A DNA stretch of 64,000 bases from Scandinavium sp036409475 (GTDB taxonomy: Bacteria; Pseudomonadota; Gammaproteobacteria; Enterobacterales; Enterobacteriaceae), in assembly GCF_036409475.1 (NCBI RefSeq), contig NZ_JAYRCK010000013.1:1-64000 (forward strand). The letters run 5' to 3'. Below are positions 33,277-42,536 of the stretch, piece after piece. A program made the translations under genes and the position numbers. Below the pieces are notes generated by a model that worked only from the letters and a program-made list of their open reading frames with translations, had not been told where the DNA came from and searched no databases. Numbering within the stretch: position 1 is the first letter of the stretch; every line of letters starts with the position of its first letter.

Positions 33277-33570
33277 ATGAATCTGAGTACTAAACAAAAA
33301 CAGCACCTGAAAGGTCTGGCACATCCGCTCAAGCCGGTAGTTATGCTTGGCAACAATGGTTTGACCGAAGGGGTACTGGCCGAGATTGAACAAGCGTTGC
33401 AGCACCACGAACTCATCAAGGTGAAAATCGCCTCGGAAGATCGCGAGACTAAAGTCCTTATCGTGGAAGCTATCGTTCGCGAAACCGGCGCCTGTAACGT
33501 ACAGGTCATCGGCAAGACGCTGGTTCTGTATCGCCCAACAGCAGAGCGTAAAATCTCGCTGCCACGTTAA
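33277..33570 (+). CDS. yhbY: YhbY, CRM-domain ribosome assembly factor
   Basis: 97-residue CRM (KH-like) RNA-binding protein associated with pre-50S particles. The GxxG-type loop is in VVMLGNNGLTEGV. The rest (HHELIKVKIASEDRETK and GACNVQVIGKTLVLYR) is nearly identical to E. coli. The frame extends upstream to 33220, but MNLSTKQKQHLKGLAHPLKP is the family start. It is divergent from rlmE across 125 bases and convergent with greA through a shared terminator. Confidence 0.95.
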   Translation: MNLSTKQKQHLKGLAHPLKPVVMLGNNGLTEGVLAEIEQALQHHELIKVKIASEDRETKVLIVEAIVRETGACNVQVIGKTLVLYRPTAERKISLPR

Positions 33571-33656
33571 GAGTAACCTGAATTGAACACATGTGATGTG
33601 TAAAACGAGGGGTTTTCGCGGGCAGGTGAGCAAAATGCCACGCTCTCAACGTTGAT

Positions 33657-33681
33657 AAAAGGCCGCTATGCGGCCTTTTTC
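33657..33681. terminator. Bidirectional terminator between yhbY and greA
   Basis: AAAAGGCCGC (33657-33666), TAT, GCGGCCTTTT (33670-33679) is a perfect 10-bp stem with As before and Ts after, serving yhbY on the plus strand and greA on the minus strand. Confidence 0.93.
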
Positions 33682-33711
33682 TTATCTTTACATTGCGTCA
33701 ACAAAGCGGAA

Positions 33712-34188
33712 TTACAGGTAATCCACTTTGACTATCTCATATTCAACTTCGCCACCCGGCGTCTGAATGGTCACTACGTCGTCCTGCTCTTTACCGATCA
33801 GACCCCGTGCGATAGGCGAGTTTACCGAGATGAGATTCTGCTTAAAATCAGCCTCATCATCGCCAACAATACGCCAGCTTGTCTCTTCATCGTTATCCAG
33901 GTTCAGCACCTGTACAGTAGCGCCAAAAATCACGCGGCCGGTGTTCGGCATTTTGGTGATATCGATAACCTGAGCGTTGGACAGTTTCGCTTCAATATCC
34001 TTGATACGACCTTCGCAGAAGCCCTGCTGCTCACGCGCGGCATGATACTCAGCGTTCTCTTTCAGATCGCCATGTTCGCGGGCATCGGCAATGGCCGCAA
34101 TGATTTCAGGGCGGCGAACGGATTTCAGGTACTCCAGCTCTTCGCGCAGTTTTTCAGCACCACGTAAGGTCATCGGAATAGCTTGCAT
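33712..34188 (-). CDS. greA: Transcript cleavage factor GreA
   Basis: Rescues backtracked RNA polymerase by promoting RNA cleavage. 158 residues as in E. coli. The N-terminal coiled coil carries the catalytic acidic tip DAREHGDLKENAEYHAAREQQ. The C-terminal FKBP-like domain includes ISVNSPIARGLIGKEQDD. The start MQAIPMTLRGAEKL at 34188 has AGAGG upstream; the longer frame to 34254 lies in the leader. A terminator-like stem in the leader matches the E. coli GraL sRNA. Confidence 0.97.
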   Translation of the reverse strand: MQAIPMTLRGAEKLREELEYLKSVRRPEIIAAIADAREHGDLKENAEYHAAREQQGFCEGRIKDIEAKLSNAQVIDITKMPNTGRVIFGATVQVLNLDNDEETSWRIVGDDEADFKQNLISVNSPIARGLIGKEQDDVVTIQTPGGEVEYEIVKVDYL

Positions 34189-34261
34189 GGGTTTTACCTC
34201 TTCATCATTCCTTGAGGTACAGCTCGCGCTGCGCCCCTGTACTTTCTCCGTCAACCCACGG

Positions 34262-34335
34262 GCTTACCAGGAGAAAAGCAAAAAGAAAACTGACCCGGAA
34301 CAAAATGTCCAGGGCAGCGGCAATTTTTCTGTTTG
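34262..34335 (-). ncRNA. graL: GraL-like leader RNA of greA
   Basis: E. coli makes short leader RNAs (GraL) by early termination upstream of greA. Here the reverse strand has ATGACC (34365-34370), a 17-base gap and TAAAAT (34342-34347). About 35 bases past the expected start comes a stem, CCCTGGA against TCCGGG, followed by two T-rich runs. The exact ends are estimated. Function beyond attenuation is unclear even in E. coli. Confidence 0.55.
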
Positions 34336-34435
34336 ATGCGTATTTTACCCTGAAGTTCACTATGGGTCATCGTTTACTTTACAGGGCGTTGCGCCGTAGT
34401 ATGGCGGTTTGTTTCCAGGTTGTTAGCGCGAGAAT

Positions 34436-35869
34436 ATGCGATTTTCCAGATTTATCATCGGATTGACCACCAGTTTAGCCTTTAGCGTCCAGGCCGCGAA
34501 CGTTGAGCAGTACGTCACTCAGCTCCCCGCCGGCGCCAATCTTGCTCTTATGGTGCAAAAAGTCGGCGCACAAGCTCCCGACATTGATTATCACAGCCAG
34601 CAGATGGCCCTGCCGGCAAGTACCCAGAAGGTGATTACCGCCCTGGCGGCATTGCTGCAACTGGGTCCCGATTTTCGCTTTACCACCACACTGGAAAGTA
34701 AAGGTAGCGTTGATAGCGGCATTCTGAAAGGCGACTTAATTGCGAGATTTGGCGGCGATCCTACCCTAAAACGGCAAGATATTCGCAATATGGTGGCGGT
34801 TCTGAAAAAATCAGGCGTCCAGCAAATTGAAGGCAATGTGCTGATCGACACCTCTATTTTCGCCAGCCACGATAAAGCCCCGGGTTGGCCGTGGAACGAT
34901 CTCACACAATGCTTTAGCGCCCCTCCTGCGGCAGCGATTGTCGATCGTAACTGCTTCTCTGTCTCACTTTATAGCGCGCAAAAACCCGGCGATTTAGCGT
35001 TTATTCGCGTTGCATCCTACTATCCAGTGACGATGTTCAGTCAGGTTCGCACCCTGCAAAAAGGGTCTGGCGAAGCGCAATACTGCGAGCTGGATGTTGT
35101 TCCGGGCGATCTGAACCGCTACACGCTGACAGGGTGTCTGCCACAGCGTTCAGAACCGTTACCGCTGGCGTTCGCCATTCAGGATGGCGCAAGCTACGCC
35201 GGAGCAATCCTTAAGGATGAGCTCAAGCAAGCCGGTATTACCTATTCGGGCACATTATTGCGCCAGACGCTGATCAACGATCCGGGCACCGTCATCGCCA
35301 GCAAGCAGTCGGCACCGCTGCACGATCTGTTGAAGATCATGCTGAAAAAATCCGACAACATGATAGCCGATACCGTCTTTCGCATGATTGGTCATGCTCG
35401 TTTCGGCGTGCCGGGGACCTGGCGTGCGGGATCAGACGCCGTCCGTCAGATCCTCCGTCAGCAGGCTGGCGTCGATTTAGGCAACACCATTATTGCCGAC
35501 GGTTCCGGGCTTTCTCGCCACAACCTGATCGCCCCAGCGACCATGATGCAGGTGCTGCAATACATTGCGCAGCACGACACCGAGCTGAATTTCATCTCTA
35601 TGCTGCCGTTAGCGGGTTATGACGGCTCTCTGCAATATCGTGCGGGTCTGCATCAGGCGGGCGTGGATGGAAAGGTGTCGGCCAAGACGGGCTCATTGCA
35701 GGGCGTGTATAACCTGGCGGGCTTTATTACGACGGCCAGCGGTCAACGCATGGCGTTTGTACAGTATCTGTCGGGCTACGCGGTTGAACCTGCGGACCAG
35801 CGTAATCGCCGCATTCCATTGGTTCGTTTCGAAAGCCGCTTGTATAAAGACATTTACCAGAACAATTAA
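34436..35869 (+). CDS. dacB: D-alanyl-D-alanine carboxypeptidase/endopeptidase (PBP4)
   Basis: Periplasmic low-molecular-mass penicillin-binding protein that trims and opens peptidoglycan cross-links. 477 residues as in E. coli. The signal peptide MRFSRFIIGLTTSLAFSVQA is followed by the S-x-x-K catalytic motif STQK at 62-65, SDN in KKSDNMIAD, and KTG in SAKTGSL. The two Cys-bearing inserts typical of class C PBP4 are present. It is divergent from greA. A 13-bp perfect hairpin follows it. Confidence 0.97.
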   Translation: MRFSRFIIGLTTSLAFSVQAANVEQYVTQLPAGANLALMVQKVGAQAPDIDYHSQQMALPASTQKVITALAALLQLGPDFRFTTTLESKGSVDSGILKGDLIARFGGDPTLKRQDIRNMVAVLKKSGVQQIEGNVLIDTSIFASHDKAPGWPWNDLTQCFSAPPAAAIVDRNCFSVSLYSAQKPGDLAFIRVASYYPVTMFSQVRTLQKGSGEAQYCELDVVPGDLNRYTLTGCLPQRSEPLPLAFAIQDGASYAGAILKDELKQAGITYSGTLLRQTLINDPGTVIASKQSAPLHDLLKIMLKKSDNMIADTVFRMIGHARFGVPGTWRAGSDAVRQILRQQAGVDLGNTIIADGSGLSRHNLIAPATMMQVLQYIAQHDTELNFISMLPLAGYDGSLQYRAGLHQAGVDGKVSAKTGSLQGVYNLAGFITTASGQRMAFVQYLSGYAVEPADQRNRRIPLVRFESRLYKDIYQNN

Positions 35870-35871
35870 AG

Positions 35872-35900
35872 CAGAAAGGCTCCCGATGGGAGCCTTTCTG
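35872..35900 (+). terminator. dacB terminator
   Basis: CAGAAAGGCTCCC, a GAT loop and GGGAGCCTTTCTG form a perfect 13-bp stem beginning two bases after the dacB stop. Confidence 0.88.
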
Positions 35901-35901
35901 C

Positions 35902-35970
35902 TGCCGGGTGGAGCTGCGCTTACCCGAACTACTGTTCTTGTAGGCCCGACAAACGAAGTGCCGTCGGGCA
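35902..35970. repeat. REP-like elements between dacB and obgE
   Basis: A GCCGGGTGGAGCTGCGCTTACCCG unit (about 35902-35925) resembles the REP at 17962. It is followed by GCCCGAC and GTCGGGC arms (35943-35970), giving a two-part BIME-like cluster between convergent genes. Confidence 0.65.
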
Positions 35971-35977
35971 ACAGTAC

Positions 35978-37147
35978 TTAGTGCTTGTAGATGAACTCAA
36001 CGCCTTCTTCGTCGTCTTCATCCCAGTCGTCCCAGTCATCATCATCTTCAACATCAGCGCCTTCAAGCTGCTCGCGATGATAATCGTCCCACATGAACTC
36101 GACTTTCTCAGGCTGCTTCTCTTCTTCCGCTTTTGCGACCGGGTTTTCGATGATGAAGGTCATCACATCCCAGCAAAGATCTTTCACGCCCTGCTGGCTT
36201 GCCGCGGAGATCAGATAGAACTTATCTTCCCAGCCCAGCGCTTCAGCAATGGCTTTCGCTTTGGCTTCTGCCTCGGCTTTGTCCATCAGGTCGATTTTGT
36301 TGAACACCAACCAGCGTGGTTTTTCAGCCAGCTTCTCGCTGTATTTTTCCAGTTCGCCGATGATAATGCGGGCGTTCTCCACTGGATCGGAACCATCAAT
36401 CGGATCGATATCGATCAGATGAAGCAACACGCGACAACGCTCAAGGTGTTTGAGGAAGCGAATCCCCAGGCCAGCCCCTTCCGCTGCGCCTTCAATCAGG
36501 CCAGGGATGTCTGCGACCACAAAGCTCTTCTCGTTGTCCATACGAACAACACCAAGGCTTGGCACCAGCGTGGTGAACGGATAGTCCGCCACTTTCGGCT
36601 TAGCGGCAGAAACGGCGCGGATAAAGGTAGATTTACCGGCGTTCGGCATCCCCAACATCCCAACGTCTGCCAACAGCATCAATTCGAGCTGCAGGTCACG
36701 CTTGTCACCCGGCGTACCCATGGTCTTTTGACGTGGAGTACGGTTAACAGAAGACTTAAAGCGGGTATTGCCCAGACCGTGCCAGCCACCCTTAGCGACC
36801 ATCAGACGTTGACCATGCCTGGTCATGTCACCCATCGTCTCGCCAGTGCCCTGGTCAATCACACGGGTGCCCACAGGGACTTTCACGGTGACGTCTTTGC
36901 CACGTTTACCCGTACAGTCACGGCTTTGGCCATTCTGACCACGTTCAGCGCGGAAAGATTTTTCAAAACGGTAATCGATCAGGGTGTTGAGGTTTTCGTC
37001 AGCCTCGAGCCAAACGTCACCACCATCACCGCCGTCACCGCCGTCCGGGCCGCCTCGTGGGATATATTTTTCGCGACGGAAGCTCACGCAACCGTTGCCA
37101 CCATCCCCTGCTACGACCAGGATCGTTGCTTCATCAACAAACTTCAT
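35978..37147 (-). CDS. obgE: GTPase ObgE/CgtA
   Basis: Essential GTPase for late 50S assembly and stress signalling, binding (p)ppGpp. 389 residues (E. coli 390). The Gly-rich Obg fold (residues 1-158) has GGPDGGDGGDGGDVW and RAERGQNGQSRDCTGKRG. The G domain follows, with GMPNAGKST, DIPGL and NKIDLMD. The C-terminal tail is strongly acidic (DVEDDDDWDDWDEDDEEG). yhbE starts 15 bases upstream on the same strand and rpmA-rplU lie further upstream, forming the rplU-rpmA-yhbE-obgE operon. Confidence 0.98.
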   Translation of the reverse strand: MKFVDEATILVVAGDGGNGCVSFRREKYIPRGGPDGGDGGDGGDVWLEADENLNTLIDYRFEKSFRAERGQNGQSRDCTGKRGKDVTVKVPVGTRVIDQGTGETMGDMTRHGQRLMVAKGGWHGLGNTRFKSSVNRTPRQKTMGTPGDKRDLQLELMLLADVGMLGMPNAGKSTFIRAVSAAKPKVADYPFTTLVPSLGVVRMDNEKSFVVADIPGLIEGAAEGAGLGIRFLKHLERCRVLLHLIDIDPIDGSDPVENARIIIGELEKYSEKLAEKPRWLVFNKIDLMDKAEAEAKAKAIAEALGWEDKFYLISAASQQGVKDLCWDVMTFIIENPVAKAEEEKQPEKVEFMWDDYHREQLEGADVEDDDDWDDWDEDDEEGVEFIYKH

Positions 37148-37162
37148 TTTACTCTCCGTAAA

Positions 37163-38128
37163 TCATTCGCCTGAGCGGGGTAACGGGACTACCGCTTCAC
37201 GCTTACGCCACCGTCCCCATAGACGATGACCAATGGCGGAATACATCGCGCCCGCAACCACGACAAACGCACCGAGATAACCTAAAAGGTTTAACATCGG
37301 TCTGGCGAAGAAATCGGGCCAGGCCATTGATAACAAATCTGAAAATAACAGTGTAAACAGCGGGGTCAGCGTAATCAGAGCGCTGACCTGCGCCGCCTGC
37401 CAACGGGCCATGGCTTCCGCCAGAGCCCCATAACCCACCAGGGTGTTGAGCCCGCAAAAAATCAAGCACGCCAGTTGCCAGTCACTCAACTGAGCTATTA
37501 CGCCCGGCCTGGCTAACGGCAATAACGTTATCGTACATAAAGTGTACAGCAAAAACAGGATCTGCTGTGAGGCCAGACGGCGCAATAACACCTTTTGCGC
37601 GACCCCATAACTCACCCAGACCGTTGCCGCGCCAACGCCGAAAATGACACCCCAGGTGTAATCCGTCAGGCGGGTGAAAATTTCAGTCAGACTGGTGTTG
37701 AAAAAGAGCACCAGCCCGCAGAGCAACATTGCGGCACCGATTATCTGGGTGCCACGCATTTTCTCTTTCAGGATGACGACGCTCGCCACCATCATCCCTA
37801 CAGGCGAGAGTTGCCCTATCACCTGTGATGCCGTTGGGCTCAAATACTGCAGGGATGAACTGAACAGAATGAAGTTGCCAAACAGCCCACCCGTGGCGAT
37901 GGCCAACAGCACTAACCAACGCGGTTTGCGGAAAAGATGCAGCTGCGGAAGTTTGCCTTTGATAGCCAGAATGGTCCCCAGACCGAGACTCGCCATCAGG
38001 AAGCGGTAGAACACGATGGTAGGAGGTTCCATCACCTCCAGCACCTGCTTCATTGCAATCGGCAATGCACCCCAACACATCGCGGTGGTGAGCGCCAAAA
38101 GAATACCAATGCCCGCCTGCTGCTTCAT
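37163..38128 (-). CDS. yhbE: YhbE, EamA-family membrane transporter
   Basis: 321-residue inner-membrane protein (E. coli 321) with ten predicted helices in two EamA halves, the drug/metabolite transporter layout. The N-terminal half starts IGILLALTTAMCWGALPIAMKQVLEVMEPPTIVFYRFL and the second half is VIFGVGAATVWVSYGVAQKVLL. Substrate unknown. It lies between rpmA and obgE in the same operon, so it is expressed with ribosome-assembly genes without an obvious functional link. Confidence 0.93.
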   Translation of the reverse strand: MKQQAGIGILLALTTAMCWGALPIAMKQVLEVMEPPTIVFYRFLMASLGLGTILAIKGKLPQLHLFRKPRWLVLLAIATGGLFGNFILFSSSLQYLSPTASQVIGQLSPVGMMVASVVILKEKMRGTQIIGAAMLLCGLVLFFNTSLTEIFTRLTDYTWGVIFGVGAATVWVSYGVAQKVLLRRLASQQILFLLYTLCTITLLPLARPGVIAQLSDWQLACLIFCGLNTLVGYGALAEAMARWQAAQVSALITLTPLFTLLFSDLLSMAWPDFFARPMLNLLGYLGAFVVVAGAMYSAIGHRLWGRWRKREAVVPLPRSGE

Positions 38129-38168
38129 GCCCGTTATCCCTGTCAGAAATTTTCCGGACTCTCAATGT

Positions 38169-38200
38169 AAAAAGCCCCGCAACACGTTGCGGGGCTTTCA
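38169..38200 (-). terminator. Terminator after rpmA
   Basis: AAAGCCCCGCAAC and GTTGCGGGGCTTT form a long perfect stem with T-runs on both sides, 22 bases past the rpmA stop. Partial read-through would supply yhbE and obgE. Confidence 0.9.
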
Positions 38201-38221
38201 TCCGTTACCGGACCGAAAAAC

Positions 38222-38479
38222 TTACTCAGCAACGATGCTGATGAATTTACGGTTGTTCGGACCTTTAACTTCGAATTTCACTTTACCGTCTGCTTTAGCA
38301 AACAGAGTGTGGTCACGGCCGCAACCAACGTTGTTGCCTGCGTGGAATTTGGTGCCACGCTGACGAACGATGATGCTACCTGCCAGAACAGTTTCGCCAC
38401 CGAAACGTTTTACACCCAGACGTTTAGCTTCTGAGTCGCGACCGTTACGAGTTGAGCCGCCAGCCTTTTTATGTGCCAT
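38222..38479 (-). CDS. rpmA: Ribosomal protein L27
   Basis: 85 residues as in E. coli. The N-terminal tail AHKKAGGSTRNGRDSEAKRLGVKRFGGE reaches the peptidyl-transferase centre. It ends KFISIVAE. No N-terminal extension of the Firmicute type is present, so no processing is needed beyond Met removal. It is 19 bases downstream of rplU. Confidence 0.98.
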   Translation of the reverse strand: MAHKKAGGSTRNGRDSEAKRLGVKRFGGETVLAGSIIVRQRGTKFHAGNNVGCGRDHTLFAKADGKVKFEVKGPNNRKFISIVAE

Positions 38480-38498
38480 TTAATCTACTCCTCAGGTC

Positions 38499-38855
<357 letters not shown>

Positions 38856-38881
38856 CTATAAATATTCACAATAGGGCGCGA

Positions 38882-38910
38882 ATATTACGCAAAACGAGAG
38901 CCTTTGACAA
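38882..38910 (-). promoter_or_regulatory. rplU promoter
   Basis: TTGTCA (38905-38910) and TAATAT (38882-38887) on the reverse strand are 17 bases apart, with a GC-rich stretch (CGCGCCC) at the expected start, typical of growth-rate or stringent control. Confidence 0.85.
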
Positions 38911-39067
38911 GAGTGTTTGTCGTTCCATGCAGAAAAAAAATACAACCCGCACGGTAACGTTTATCTGCGCCGTTTTTTCAGTACAATCAGGGCTACAATT
39001 GTAAACCAAACTCTTCGTTATCCCTTATGGATAAGCGGTAAACAGGACATTAAGCCCGGCTTTTGCG

Positions 39068-40039
39068 ATGAATTTAGAAAAAATCAATGAGTTAACCGCG
39101 CAAGATATGGCGGGAGTGAATGCGGCAATCCTTGAGCAGCTCAATTCTGACGTCCAACTGATCAACCAGTTAGGTTACTACATCGTCAGCGGAGGCGGGA
39201 AACGCATTCGTCCAATGATCGCAGTTCTGGCAGCTCGCGCTGTCGGCTATGAGGGAAATGCACATGTCACTATCGCTGCACTGATCGAGTTTATCCACAC
39301 CGCCACCCTGCTGCATGATGACGTTGTGGATGAATCTAACATGCGTCGAGGCAAAGCCACCGCAAACGCGGCGTTCGGCAATGCTGCCAGCGTTCTGGTC
39401 GGCGATTTTATCTATACTCGCGCGTTCCAGATGATGACCAGTCTCGGATCGTTGAAGATCCTTGAAGTAATGTCCGAAGCCGTTAACGTGATTGCAGAGG
39501 GTGAAGTACTGCAATTGATGAACGTCAACGATCCGAACATTACCGAAGAGAACTACATGCGGGTTATCTACAGCAAAACTGCACGTCTGTTTGAAGCTGC
39601 CGCGCAGTGTTCAGGGCTCCTTGCTGGCTGCACGTCGGAACAAGAGAAAGGGCTGCAGAACTATGGCCGTTATCTTGGCACTGCCTTCCAGCTGATCGAC
39701 GATCTGCTCGACTACAGCGCAGACGGCGAAACGCTGGGTAAAAATGTCGGTGACGATCTTAACGAAGGCAAACCGACGCTTCCTCTGCTGCATGCCATGC
39801 GCAATGGTACGCCAGAGCAAGCCGAGATGATCCGCCAGGCTATCGAAGAAGGCAACGGTCGCCATTTACTCGAACCTGTGCTGGAAACCATGACCGCCTG
39901 CGGTTCTCTGGAATGGACCCGTCAGCGCGCAGAAGAGGAAGCGGACAAAGCTATTGAAGCTCTGCAGTCTCTTCCAGACACGCCATGGCGTGAAGCATTA
40001 ATTGCCCTCGCGCACATCGCAGTCCAACGCGACCACTGA
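39068..40039 (+). CDS. ispB: Octaprenyl diphosphate synthase
   Basis: Builds the C40 side chain of ubiquinone and menaquinone from FPP and IPP. 323 residues as in E. coli. The two Asp-rich motifs are in LLHDDVVDESNMRRG (with the usual substrate-binding arginines) and LIDDLLDYSADGETLGKN. GGGKRIRP near residue 43 is the IPP-binding segment. It is divergent from rplU. A GC hairpin follows. Confidence 0.97.
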   Translation: MNLEKINELTAQDMAGVNAAILEQLNSDVQLINQLGYYIVSGGGKRIRPMIAVLAARAVGYEGNAHVTIAALIEFIHTATLLHDDVVDESNMRRGKATANAAFGNAASVLVGDFIYTRAFQMMTSLGSLKILEVMSEAVNVIAEGEVLQLMNVNDPNITEENYMRVIYSKTARLFEAAAQCSGLLAGCTSEQEKGLQNYGRYLGTAFQLIDDLLDYSADGETLGKNVGDDLNEGKPTLPLLHAMRNGTPEQAEMIRQAIEEGNGRHLLEPVLETMTACGSLEWTRQRAEEEADKAIEALQSLPDTPWREALIALAHIAVQRDH

Positions 40040-40043
40040 TCTG

Positions 40044-40064
40044 TTCCCGCGTTCTGCGCGGGAA
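40044..40064 (+). terminator. Hairpin after ispB
   Basis: TTCCCGCG and CGCGGGAA form a perfect 8-bp stem around TTCTG, four bases after the ispB stop, followed by a weak T stretch. Confidence 0.6.
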
Positions 40065-40225
40065 AGTTCTAATAAAAACCCCTCTCCTGTTCGCTCCTTG
40101 CAACATCTTAATTTAATCCGAATATCCTTTCTCTTTACTTGAACTTTTTAGAACCATGACATTTTCAGCGTTATAGTATGACTCCCACCACAAAGTGGTT
40201 ATTGGTTTATCAACAGGGAGAAAGT

Positions 40226-40495
40226 ATGGATAAATTTATCGACTGGCATCCTGCAGATATTATTGCCGGACTGCGCAAAAAAGGAACATCATTAGCGGCA
40301 GAATCCCGTAAGAACGGCCTTAGCTCATCAACGCTTGCTAATGCGCTTACCCGGCCCTGGCCGAAAGGTGAGGTGATCATTGCGACGGCATTGGGTACTG
40401 ACCCTTGGGTTATCTGGCCATCGCGTTACCACGATCCTATTACCCACGAGTTTATCGACAGAACGCAGCAGAGAAGACAACTGAAAGAGAAGTGA
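40226..40495 (+). CDS. sfsB: SfsB (Nlp), Ner-like DNA-binding regulator
   Basis: 89-residue winged-helix protein of the phage Ner/SfsB family (E. coli SfsB 92). The DNA-binding helix-turn-helix is IIAGLRKKGTSLAAESRKNGLSSSTLANAL, ending DPWVIWPSRYHDP. E. coli SfsB acts with Crp-dependent sugar-fermentation genes and can activate mal genes. The start at 40226 has AGGGAG before it; the frame to 40178 adds a non-conserved stretch. It is convergent with murA, 59 bases away. Confidence 0.92.
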   Translation: MDKFIDWHPADIIAGLRKKGTSLAAESRKNGLSSSTLANALTRPWPKGEVIIATALGTDPWVIWPSRYHDPITHEFIDRTQQRRQLKEK

Positions 40496-40554
40496 GTCAA
40501 TCCAGCAACCCCCACGTCGCCTGAGACGGGGGGATACCAGACTGAAGAGCGATA

Positions 40555-41814
40555 TTACTCGCCTTTGATACGTTCGATGTTAGCGCCCAACGCACGAAGT
40601 TTATCTTCAATACGCTCGTAGCCACGATCGATGTGGTAAATACGTTCTACAACCGTTGTCCCTTCTGCAATACAGCCTGCCAGCACCAGGCTTGCAGAAG
40701 CACGCAGGTCGGTCGCCATCACCTGAGCGCCGGAGAGTTTCTCAACACCGTGGCAAATCGCGGTATTACTTTCGATTTCTGCATGAGCACCCATACGGAT
40801 CAGTTCCGGTAAGTGCATGAAGCGGTTTTCGAAGATGGTTTCCGTTACCACACCCGTTCCTTCCGCCACCAGGTTCAACAGAGTGAACTGAGCCTGCATG
40901 TCTGTTGGGAAGCCAGGATGCGGAGCGGTGCGCACGTTGACCGCTTTCGGGCGTTTACCGTGCATGTCGAGGCTGATCCAGTCTTCACCGACTTCGATAT
41001 CTGCACCCGCTTCACGCAGTTTCGCCAGTACCGCATCAAGCGTATCTGGCTGAGCATGGCGACAAACAATTTTCCCGCCAGAGATAGCGGCAGCCACCAG
41101 GAACGTACCGGTTTCGATACGGTCTGGCAGGACACGGTACACACCGCCACCCAGACGCTGCACGCCTTCGATGGTAATACGGTCGGAACCCTGGCCGGTG
41201 ATTTTCGCGCCCAGCGTGTTGAGGAAGTTAGCCGTATCAACGATTTCCGGCTCGCGCGCGGCGTTTTCGATGATGGTCGTCCCTTCGGCAAGCGTCGCGG
41301 CACTCATAATGGTGACGGTGGCACCTACGCTCACTTTGTCCATCACGATATGGGCACCTTTCAGGCGGCCATTCACGGAAGCTTTAACGTAACCTTCTTC
41401 CAGTTTGATTTCCGCGCCCAGTTGCTCAAGGCCGGTGATATGCAAATCGACCGGACGCGCACCAATGGCGCAACCACCCGGCAGAGAAACCTGACCCTGA
41501 CCAAAACGAGCCACCAGCGGCCCCAGCGCCCAGATAGAAGCACGCATGGTTTTCACCAGCTCATACGGAGCGCAGAACACGTTCACGTTGCTGGCATCGA
41601 TCCAGACAGATCCGTTGCGATCGACTTTGGTGCCCAACTGGCTCAGCAGCTTCATGGTGGTGTCGATGTCTTTCAGCTTCGGCACGTTCTGAATTTCTAC
41701 TGGCTCTTCCGCCAACAGTGCCGCGAAGAGGATCGGCAGCGCAGCATTTTTAGCGCCGGAGATGCTCACTTCGCCCTGAAGACGCGTTGGCCCCTGTACA
41801 CGAAATTTATCCAT
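40555..41814 (-). CDS. murA: UDP-N-acetylglucosamine 1-carboxyvinyltransferase
   Basis: First committed step of peptidoglycan synthesis, adding enolpyruvate to UDP-GlcNAc; the fosfomycin target. 419 residues as in E. coli. The active-site Cys115 is present in LPGGCAIGARPVDLH, so natural fosfomycin insensitivity by Cys loss is excluded. KNAALPIL at 22-29 holds the UDP-binding Lys22. ibaG lies 52 bases upstream on the same strand. Confidence 0.98.
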   Translation of the reverse strand: MDKFRVQGPTRLQGEVSISGAKNAALPILFAALLAEEPVEIQNVPKLKDIDTTMKLLSQLGTKVDRNGSVWIDASNVNVFCAPYELVKTMRASIWALGPLVARFGQGQVSLPGGCAIGARPVDLHITGLEQLGAEIKLEEGYVKASVNGRLKGAHIVMDKVSVGATVTIMSAATLAEGTTIIENAAREPEIVDTANFLNTLGAKITGQGSDRITIEGVQRLGGGVYRVLPDRIETGTFLVAAAISGGKIVCRHAQPDTLDAVLAKLREAGADIEVGEDWISLDMHGKRPKAVNVRTAPHPGFPTDMQAQFTLLNLVAEGTGVVTETIFENRFMHLPELIRMGAHAEIESNTAICHGVEKLSGAQVMATDLRASASLVLAGCIAEGTTVVERIYHIDRGYERIEDKLRALGANIERIKGE

Positions 41815-41866
41815 TCGTTGATATCTCTTTTAAAATTCACCTGCGCGAAGGGCGGCTGCCCGTCGC

Positions 41867-42121
41867 TCAAAAACCGTTGAGCTTGCGATCGCGTTCCCAT
41901 TCGGTCGGGGTATACGCCTTGATCGACAGGGCATGAATGCGGTTATCAGCAATGTATTCCATCAGCGGGACATACACGGCCTGCTGTTTCTTTACCCGGC
42001 TCATACCATCAAACAGACTGCCCACGGCAATAACCTGAAAGTGACTGCCATCGCCAGTGACGTGGGCTTCCTGAAGGGAGAGTGCATTCATGAGCACCGT
42101 CTGAATTTCATGATTTTCCAT
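41867..42121 (-). CDS. ibaG: BolA-family protein IbaG
   Basis: 84-residue BolA-like protein (YrbA) that binds Grx4-type glutaredoxins and Fe-S clusters and is induced by acid. The fold is seen in VLMNALSLQEAHVTGDGSHFQVIAVGSLFDGMSRVKKQQAVYVPL, with the conserved His ligand in SHFQV. It is upstream of murA and downstream of the mla operon, separated by a terminator. Confidence 0.95.
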   Translation of the reverse strand: MENHEIQTVLMNALSLQEAHVTGDGSHFQVIAVGSLFDGMSRVKKQQAVYVPLMEYIADNRIHALSIKAYTPTEWERDRKLNGF

Positions 42122-42190
42122 GGGGTAATTTCATCTGATAGTGAAAACAGCCCAATATCTTAGAGGAAAGTGAAGCGGTCTTAAACAGAC

Positions 42191-42224
42191 AAAAAGCCCC
42201 GACGCACAAAACGTTGAGGCTTTT
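42191..42224 (-). terminator. mla operon terminator
   Basis: On the reverse strand AAAGCCTCAACG pairs with CGTCGGGGCTTT (with wobbles) and is followed by Ts. It begins 22 bases past the mlaB stop. Confidence 0.8.
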
Positions 42225-42245
42225 AAGAATAATGCATTGAATACG

Positions 42246-42536
42246 TTAGGGGATCAGGTCGACGGGAAGGTTGTAAAGTTGCACCAGCGTATTCATCTTT
42301 TCGCTTTTGCCGACGATATTCACCTTCTTGCCCTGAGCGCGAATGAGCGCCACCAGATGGATAAGCAGCGCAACACCTGCGGTGTCCACACGGCTAACCT
42401 GACTGAGGTCAATCGTATCGACGCCCAGAGTGGCTTCTTCGCGGGCGTCCCAAAGAGGAACCAGAAAATCCTGATCAAGTTCCCCTTGCAGGCGTAATTG
42501 CCCGGCTTCTCGCGTCCAGCACAGCGAATCAGCCAT
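42246..42536 (-). CDS. mlaB: MlaB, STAS-domain subunit of the phospholipid ABC transporter
   Basis: Cytoplasmic 96-residue STAS protein that stabilises the MlaF dimer and activates the MlaFEDB complex. Conserved STAS core IDLSQVSRVDTAGVALLIHLVALIRAQG carries the DTAG phosphorylation-type motif. Its start overlaps the mlaC stop by one base. It is the last gene of mlaFEDCB. Confidence 0.95.
   Translation of the reverse strand: MADSLCWTREAGQLRLQGELDQDFLVPLWDAREEATLGVDTIDLSQVSRVDTAGVALLIHLVALIRAQGKKVNIVGKSEKMNTLVQLYNLPVDLIP

Noticed and set aside
35981..37174. Plus-strand open frame of 397 codons opposite obgE
   Set aside because: Antisense shadow of obgE, produced by its codon bias.
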